Of a stretch of 64,000 bases of DNA, positions 58,703-64,000 are shown one piece after another (the stretch's first letter is position 1; every line of letters begins with the position of its first letter). The notes beneath the pieces are model-generated. The model saw only the letters and a list, made by a program, of their open reading frames with translations. It searched no databases and was not told where the DNA came from. This stretch comes from UBA5972 sp964637875 (GTDB taxonomy: Bacteria > Pseudomonadota > Alphaproteobacteria > Rhodobacterales > Rhodobacteraceae). The position numbers and the translations under genes are program-made. The stretch is from NCBI GenBank assembly GCA_964637875.1, contig CAZWXK010000002.1:1-64000 (forward strand). Direction: 5' to 3'.

Positions 58703-60091
58703 ATGTTTCAGGCAGTGCGAAAAACGATTGAACCGGCAGGCAGCGGCCCCGGCCGGGTGGTGGGGCCAGGCCCGAACCCGCGGCCCAAGGGAAAGAAGGA
58801 AACGCCGCCCCGGCCTTTTGTCGACCAACTCCTGTCCGGTTTTGTTGTCCCGAGCCGCCCGCAGGACGCTCCGCATAAACCGCGCATCGGGCCGACCACG
58901 GGGGAGCATGGGTTGATACGTGGCGGGACGGTGGCAAAGGCGGCGCGAGCGGCAGCGAAGGCGGGGGACACGGTTTTCGGACCGGCGATAACGCATTGGA
59001 GGGGCGATGACGGGATTGCAACATCGCGACTGCGCGAGAGCGGCATCAACACGGATGGCCGCGTGGTTGCCGGGGAAGGTGCGGAAAAGGATCACGCGCG
59101 AAAGCAGGGCAACCCCGGTTCGAACAACAACACATTCCGCACCCGACGCCAGACATTGCAGGGTATTGCCCAGCTCCTCCTTGATGGGGGCAGGAGGGTT
59201 GCGGATCGCGGTCCAACAGGTATTCCACGGGCTGTGGACCGACCGCCCGAGCAGGCACGGCCCGGGCGCTCTGCTCTCGACCCGGCCGGTATGACCGATG
59301 GCACAAGGGGGTCGGTTGGAACCGCAACAGGCCCCCTGCCTGCAGCCGGTGCCAGCCATCTTGCAGCGCCGTCTTTTGCTGCCGAGCCCCAGGGTGTATT
59401 GGCCGGCCATATCCTGGAAACACGACCTGTCCCCGCAGGGCACCGGTGGCGGAACCCGGCAAAGCCACCAGGGACGGCGGGGATCCAGGTTCTCGTCGAC
59501 CAGGCAACACGGGACCAGCGACCAGGAGATTCGCAGGTCGGGGGAGACGGCCGGTCGACCGGGTTGACCGATCCCGCCTCGCCGGGATCGGGGTATGCGG
59601 CGGCTGCCTTGCAAGGGACGGCCGGGGATTGGGCGCGGCCGGGCGAGTATGCGGCGCAGCCACCAGCCCAATCACCGGCGAGCGCAAGGCAGGTCGTGAT
59701 GCAGCTTGTCTCGGCCATTTCCGACAGGCGCCAGAACCAGGTGGAGATCCTTCTTCGGCCGCGCGAACTGGGGAAGGTGAAATTGTCCATTCGCCATATC
59801 GACAAGGCCGTTCTCGTTCATGTGTTTGCCGATCGCCCCGAAACACTCGACCTGATGCGGCGGAACAGTTTCATGCTCGAAGGCGAGCTCCGGCAGATGG
59901 GCTATGGCGATGTCGGGTTTTCCTTTTCGAACGGGGGCGACAGGGATCACCCGGGCTGGCGCCAGGCCGACCCGACACCCCGAGGTGTGATGCCGGTGAC
60001 TGATGGGGGTGAGTGGGCCTCTCGGTCCGACTTGCCGGCATTTGTTGCGCCGCGTCTGGCCGCCCTCGGGCGGTTGGACCTGAGAATCTGA
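58703..60091 (+). CDS. fliK: Hook-length control protein FliK
   Basis: A 462-residue FliK. The first about 330 residues are Pro/Gly/Arg-rich with little predicted structure; the C-terminal hook-length domain has VEILLRPRELGKVKLSIRHIDKAVLVHVFAD and LMRRNSFMLEGELRQMGYGDVGFSF. It measures hook length and switches export specificity together with FlhB. Start at 58703 in the gap from the FlgJ-like gene. Confidence 0.85.
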   Translation: MFQAVRKTIEPAGSGPGRVVGPGPNPRPKGKKETPPRPFVDQLLSGFVVPSRPQDAPHKPRIGPTTGEHGLIRGGTVAKAARAAAKAGDTVFGPAITHWRGDDGIATSRLRESGINTDGRVVAGEGAEKDHARKQGNPGSNNNTFRTRRQTLQGIAQLLLDGGRRVADRGPTGIPRAVDRPPEQARPGRSALDPAGMTDGTRGSVGTATGPLPAAGASHLAAPSFAAEPQGVLAGHILETRPVPAGHRWRNPAKPPGTAGIQVLVDQATRDQRPGDSQVGGDGRSTGLTDPASPGSGYAAAALQGTAGDWARPGEYAAQPPAQSPASARQVVMQLVSAISDRRQNQVEILLRPRELGKVKLSIRHIDKAVLVHVFADRPETLDLMRRNSFMLEGELRQMGYGDVGFSFSNGGDRDHPGWRQADPTPRGVMPVTDGGEWASRSDLPAFVAPRLAALGRLDLRI

Positions 60092-60108
60092 AGAAAGGAG
60101 TGCAGATC

Positions 60109-60804
60109 ATGGCAGTCGATCCCGTAGCGGCATCCGTCGGGGCAAACGGGCCATCCTCGCAGGTTTCACGCGCGCAGGCGAAAACCGGCAGGCAAAACGG
60201 CGCCGGCGCGGCCGATTTCGATACCTTCCTGAAACTTCTGACCACCCAGATGAAGAGTCAGGATCCGTTGAACCCGCTGCAATCGACCGATTTCATTGCC
60301 CAGCTCGCCAATTTCTCGTCGGTCGAGCAGGAAGTCCGCATGAATGACTCGCTTCAGAAAATTGCGGGGACACTGGGTGGCAACTCGGCCAGCGCCCTGG
60401 CCGGCTGGGTTGGGAAATTTGTCCGGGCCGATGGCAGGGTACGCCTTCAGGGCAGCCCCGTGCAGATCGAGCTCGACCCGGTGTCCGGTGCCGACAAGGC
60501 CCAGCTTGTCGTACGAGACGATACGGGAAACGAGGTGCAGCGCCTGTCGGTGCCGCTGGATCAGCCCATGTTTTCATGGAACGGGGTTGACCGCGACGGA
60601 ATGTCACTGGCGCCCGGCAACTATGACCTTTCGATTGAAAGCTTTTCACAAGGCAAGATGATCGACACACATCCGGTAGGCGGGTTTGCAAACGTGGTCG
60701 AAGCCCGGCTTGATCAGGGCAAGGTTTTCCTGATCCTGGATAATGGGCTGACGGTTGCCGCAGACAGGGTTTCCGCAGTGCGTCGTAACCGCCCGGCGCA
60801 ATGA
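60109..60804 (+). CDS. flgD: Hook-capping protein FlgD
   Basis: A 231-residue hook scaffold protein. FlgD motif DFDTFLKLLTTQMKSQDPLNPLQSTDFIAQLANFSSVEQ is near the N-terminus, and a C-terminal domain with QLVVRDDTGNEVQRLSVPLDQPMFSWNGVDRDG follows. AAAGGAG is present before the ATG at 60109; the frame's earlier start inside fliK is not used. Last flagellar gene of the window. Confidence 0.94.
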   Translation: MAVDPVAASVGANGPSSQVSRAQAKTGRQNGAGAADFDTFLKLLTTQMKSQDPLNPLQSTDFIAQLANFSSVEQEVRMNDSLQKIAGTLGGNSASALAGWVGKFVRADGRVRLQGSPVQIELDPVSGADKAQLVVRDDTGNEVQRLSVPLDQPMFSWNGVDRDGMSLAPGNYDLSIESFSQGKMIDTHPVGGFANVVEARLDQGKVFLILDNGLTVAADRVSAVRRNRPAQ

Positions 60805-60897
60805 CGGACAGGTGCGGTTTCCGGCATCAGCTATGGAAATCCGCGCGGTTGCGACACATAATCGCCAGCCTGAGAGGGCAGGGCAGGGGGTGACCCG

Positions 60898-61833
60898 GTG
60901 CAACCGACAAGTGCCAGCATGGAACGTGATGGGGAACATGTCCCGAGATGGCGCACCGTACTGGCGAGACGGGGAATCCTGCCGTCGTCATCGAAATGGA
61001 AGACACTTGCCGGCGGCCGAACGAATCGCGTCTGGAAAGTTGACGCGCCTGGCGGCCCCTTTGTCTGCAAATTGTTCACAGGCGGCCGGAACCCGCTCTA
61101 TCCCAACCTTCCCGAGGCTGAATATCAGGTGCTGAAGCTGCTTGCCGGTCAGGGGATCGCCCCCGATCCCGTTGCCCTGGTTGCTGATGGCGGCGAAATC
61201 ATGCTGGTCAACCGCTATGTCCGGGGCATTACCGGTTTGGGAAATCCAACTCAGGTGGCGCGGTTGCTGGGCCGCCTGCCCGTGCTGTCGGAAAAGACGG
61301 GATTGCGGCATATCGCAGCCGGCCCGACGGCATTGATCATACAGACCGAACAGATCCTGCGGGCGTGTCGCCGCCTGCCATCCGGTCTGCCGCGGAAGTT
61401 GGCCTCGCCCCGGGTCGCCGCCCCGCAAAAGCTGTCGCTGGTGCATGGCGATGTGGTTGCAGGCAATATCGTCCTTGCCGGTTCGGGGCCGGTTCTGATC
61501 GATTGGCAATGCCCCGCCATCGGGGATCCGTGCGAGGATATCGCGTCATACCTGTCGCCCGCCATGCAGTATCTTTATGCTGGAGAGATCATGTCGCCTG
61601 CAGGGAAAGCGGCCTTTCTGAATGCCTGTCCCGACCCCGAGGTGGTACGGCGATATCGCGCCCTGGCGCCCCTGTATCACTGGCGGATGGCCGCGTATTG
61701 TCACTGGCGGGCAGAACGCGGTGCACGAGATTATGGCCGCGCCCTGGAGATCGAGCTAGCCGCCCTGTATCAGTCCCAGCGCGATGAAAAGCAGGCTTGC
61801 CGCGATCACGCCCAGCCCGAAATACCCGGCTGA
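60898..61833 (+). CDS. Aminoglycoside/choline phosphotransferase-fold protein
   Basis: A 311-residue APH/choline-kinase-fold protein. The kinase core reads LAGGRTNRVWKVDAPGGPFVCKLF, LSLVHGDVVAGNIVLAG with the catalytic HGD, and VLIDWQCPAIGDPCEDIASYL with the metal-binding Asp. The substrate cannot be deduced; a choline, thiamine or sugar kinase are options. The start is GTG at 60898 with AGGGGG upstream; ATG at 60919 is an alternative. Its last 78 bases overlap convergent ubiB. Confidence 0.78.
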   Translation: MQPTSASMERDGEHVPRWRTVLARRGILPSSSKWKTLAGGRTNRVWKVDAPGGPFVCKLFTGGRNPLYPNLPEAEYQVLKLLAGQGIAPDPVALVADGGEIMLVNRYVRGITGLGNPTQVARLLGRLPVLSEKTGLRHIAAGPTALIIQTEQILRACRRLPSGLPRKLASPRVAAPQKLSLVHGDVVAGNIVLAGSGPVLIDWQCPAIGDPCEDIASYLSPAMQYLYAGEIMSPAGKAAFLNACPDPEVVRRYRALAPLYHWRMAAYCHWRAERGARDYGRALEIELAALYQSQRDEKQACRDHAQPEIPG

Positions 61834-63294
61834 GCCCATGACAGGTTCGCGCCCGCGCGGTTTTTCCGGTGACGTCAGGCGGATCAGCGCGGCCTCGGTG
61901 ACCTTGGGCAGACGCGGCCCGAAACGGGCAACGATTCGCGCTGTTGCCACGAGGTCGCGTATGGCTGCACGAGGGCCGACATTGTCCATGATATAGGTTT
62001 CCACCACTGGGCGGGCGACCTCCCACATGTTCAGCGACGGGTCCAGTGAACGCGAAACCCCCTCCACGACAACCATCGTGCGTTGCAGAAGGATCAGTTC
62101 GATCCGGGTTTCCATGCCGAATTGTTCGGTTACATCGAACAGGTGTGCCAGCAGCCGCGCCATCGAGATATGGCTGGCTTCGACGCCAAAGATCGGCTCT
62201 CCGACCGACCGCAACGCCTGGGCGAATTCATCGACATCCTGGTCGGCCGGAACATAGCCGGCCTCGAAATGGACCTCGGCCACCTTGCGGTAATCCTTGC
62301 GGATGAACCCCATCAGGATCTCGGCATAGACGCGGCGGGTATATTCGTCGATTCGCCCCATGATGCCGAAATCCAGCGCGATCAGATCGCCATTTTCGGC
62401 AACCTTCAGATTTCCCTGGTGCATGTCGGCGTGAAAATAGCCGTCACGCAACGCATGGCGCAGGAACATCTGGATCACGCGCGCGCCCAGTTCCTTGAGG
62501 TCGTGACCTACGGCAAGCAGGGCCTTGTTGTCTCCCAGCGGGATGCCCTCGGCCCATTCCAGGGTCATAACGCGGCGTGCGCACAGATCCCAGTTCAGGC
62601 CGGGTACGCGAAATCCCTGATCATCTGCCGTGTTGGCCGCGAATTCTGCTGCCGCCGAGGCCTCCATCCGCAGGTCGAGTTCCCCTTTCACGACCGAATC
62701 GAAATGTGCCACGACATCGTTCGGGTGCAACCTGCGCGAAGCGGGTGAAAGCAGTTCGATGATTGCAGCGGCGAAATAGAAGGCGTCGATGTCGCGCCGG
62801 AACAGCCGTTCGATATCGGGGCGCAGGATCTTGACGGCCACCTCCTGGCCGGTATCGCGCAGCTTCGCCCGGTGAACCTGCGCGATCGAGGCGGCAGCGA
62901 CGGGCTCGCTGAAGGACGAAAACAGGCTGTCGACGCTGGCGCCCAGCTCGGCCTCGACGGCCTTGTGGGCCTCGGCCATGGAAAAGGGAGGCAGCTTGTC
63001 CTGAAGAATCCGCAACTGGCCGGCCAGCTCGTCGCCCACGACATCGGGGCGGGTCGAAAGAATCTGGCCGAACTTGATATAGGCCGGGCCGAGCGCCGTC
63101 AGTGCCCGCAGGATCGGGGGCTGGCTCTCGTCGCCCTTCAGTCCCAGCCATTTGAAGGGCCATCCCATGATACGCGCAGTGATGCGCAGGGCCGGTGGCG
63201 CGTCCACTGCTTCGAGGATGAGTTTCATCGCGCCGGTGCGCTCGAAGGTGGCGCCCGTACGGATCAGCCGCCAGATGTTGTGAGGTCCGCGCAT
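61756..63294 (-). CDS. ubiB: Ubiquinone biosynthesis protein UbiB (ABC1 kinase-like)
   Basis: A 512-residue UbiB family atypical kinase needed for coenzyme Q synthesis. The family KxGQ motif is in YIKFGQILSTRPD, the A-rich loop in VAAASIAQVHRAKL, with VKILRPDIE, GYFHADMHQGNLKV and ALDFGIMGRID for the catalytic core; a C-terminal hydrophobic end anchors it in the membrane. It starts just downstream of ubiE and overlaps the convergent phosphotransferase gene by 78 bases. Confidence 0.96.
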   Translation of the reverse strand: MRGPHNIWRLIRTGATFERTGAMKLILEAVDAPPALRITARIMGWPFKWLGLKGDESQPPILRALTALGPAYIKFGQILSTRPDVVGDELAGQLRILQDKLPPFSMAEAHKAVEAELGASVDSLFSSFSEPVAAASIAQVHRAKLRDTGQEVAVKILRPDIERLFRRDIDAFYFAAAIIELLSPASRRLHPNDVVAHFDSVVKGELDLRMEASAAAEFAANTADDQGFRVPGLNWDLCARRVMTLEWAEGIPLGDNKALLAVGHDLKELGARVIQMFLRHALRDGYFHADMHQGNLKVAENGDLIALDFGIMGRIDEYTRRVYAEILMGFIRKDYRKVAEVHFEAGYVPADQDVDEFAQALRSVGEPIFGVEASHISMARLLAHLFDVTEQFGMETRIELILLQRTMVVVEGVSRSLDPSLNMWEVARPVVETYIMDNVGPRAAIRDLVATARIVARFGPRLPKVTEAALIRLTSPEKPRGREPVMGSAGYFGLGVIAASLLFIALGLIQGG

Positions 63295-63297
63295 GTC

Positions 63298-64000
63298 TCA
63301 GATTTTCCAGCCAGAGTGCAGCGCAACGATTCCCATCGAGAGGTTGCGATATTTGACGTTTTCAAAACCGCCGCGTCGTATCATGTCGGCGAAAACCTCT
63401 TGTGGGGGGAATTTGCGGATGCTTTCGACGAGATACTGGTATGAATCGCGATCGTTTGCGATGATTTGTCCCAGCGGAGGGATGATGTTGAAGGAATAGC
63501 GGTCATACAGCCACTGCAGGGCAGGGGTGGGCATCTGGCTGAATTCCAGCACCATCATGCGACCGCCGGGCCTGAGTACACGAAAGGCCTCGTTGATCGC
63601 GTCCTGTATGCGGGTAACGTTCCGGATGCCGAACGAGATCGTGTAAACATCAAAACTGTCATCGGCAAAGGGCAGCGCCATCGCGTCACCACAGACCCAA
63701 TCGAGACGGTCCGCCATCTGGGCCGCTTCGGCCCGCTTGCGACCCTCGTCGAGCATGCCCTGGGTCATGTCCAGAACGGTCACATGAGCATTTGGCGCGC
63801 GCTTGAGAAACCGGAACGCAATGTCGCCGGTGCCGCCAGCGACGTCGAGCAGATGCTGCCCATCGCGCGGGGCCAGCCAGTCCATCATCGCGTCTTTCCA
63901 GAGGCGGTGGATTCCGAGCGACATGGCGTCATTCATCACGTCGTATTTCGACGCGACATTGGTGAACACACCATGTACCATTCCGGCCTTGGCCTCTTCC
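63298..64000 (-). CDS. ubiE: Demethylmenaquinone/ubiquinone methyltransferase UbiE (partial)
   Basis: The minus-strand gene is cut by the right edge. The visible part starts with EEAKAGMVHGVFTNVASKYDVMNDAMS-like, so about 20 residues are missing upstream, and continues with LLDVAGGTGDIAFR (SAM-binding) and GIRNVTRIQDAINEAFRVLRPGGRMMVLEFS. It catalyses C-methylation in ubiquinone and menaquinone synthesis. The frame runs to the window edge. ubiB follows three bases after its stop. Confidence 0.95.
   Translation of the reverse strand, partial: EEAKAGMVHGVFTNVASKYDVMNDAMSLGIHRLWKDAMMDWLAPRDGQHLLDVAGGTGDIAFRFLKRAPNAHVTVLDMTQGMLDEGRKRAEAAQMADRLDWVCGDAMALPFADDSFDVYTISFGIRNVTRIQDAINEAFRVLRPGGRMMVLEFSQMPTPALQWLYDRYSFNIIPPLGQIIANDRDSYQYLVESIRKFPPQEVFADMIRRGGFENVKYRNLSMGIVALHSGWKI

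Noticed and set aside
58589..59671. Long minus-strand open frame upstream of the FlgJ-like gene
   Set aside because: It is antisense to fliK and low-complexity; the TTG at 58588 with AGGAG explains the rod-binding protein.

Overview
The window is high-GC alphaproteobacterial chromosome, most likely from the Rhodobacterales (Roseobacter/Paracoccaceae side). This rests on gene content and order, not on a 16S gene: a flagellar locus with flaF-flbT-fliC and CtrA-type boxes, a hemD - Mic60-like - hemY block next to tsaD and gpsA, an ahcY of the long type, and a PuuD urate hydroxylase. I see no phage, insertion sequence, CRISPR array or rRNA gene. It reads as core chromosome, ending inside ubiE at the right edge.

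Left part (1-28.7 kb), housekeeping and envelope genes. It starts with tRNA-Leu(CAG), an NDUFA9-like protein and uppP, then gltD-gltB (glutamate synthase) behind a leader with repeated operator-like elements. Next is an ECF sigma / anti-sigma pair divergent from a small secreted DUF7282-type protein. Both sides carry the same promoter signature (GGAAT-N16-CGTA), back to back, which is the clearest regulatory unit in the window. Downstream come mtgA, a GST, queG and an SDR protein; two YkuD L,D-transpeptidases around a CAP lipoprotein; an HD hydrolase; ahcY; a trpB without trpA; an EVE-domain gene; gpsA-tsaD; hemD, a mitofilin-like (Mic60) gene and hemY; tRNA-Thr(CGT); an FAH-family gene; and puuD.

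Right part (28.8-60.8 kb), one nearly uninterrupted flagellar locus: motB, flgE, flgK, flgL, flgI (+); a fliG-like short gene, fliP, fliN, fliH, fliF (-); fliL, a small coiled-coil membrane protein, a MotE-like protein, motA, a 789-residue exported protein, a lytic transglycosylase, flhA, fliR, flhB, a FliJ-like protein (+); a second fliL, flgH, flgA, flgG, flgF, fliQ, fliE, flgC, flgB (-); fliI (+); a DUF1217 protein, flbT, flaF, fliC, a FlgN-like protein, a FlgJ-like rod-binding protein (-); fliK, flgD (+). Many neighbours overlap by 1-4 bases, so translation is coupled. One-mismatch CtrA boxes lie in four of the flagellar intergenic regions. I found no fliM, no full-length fliG, and no fliD, fliS, fliA or flgM; the only FliG-like gene stops before the torque domain.

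Right edge (60.9-64 kb): a phosphotransferase-fold gene overlapping convergently with ubiB, then ubiE (partial), the ubiquinone genes.

Starts were chosen from Shine-Dalgarno spacing, overlap with the upstream stop and family N-termini. Product calls come from recognised motifs and context, with no database search.
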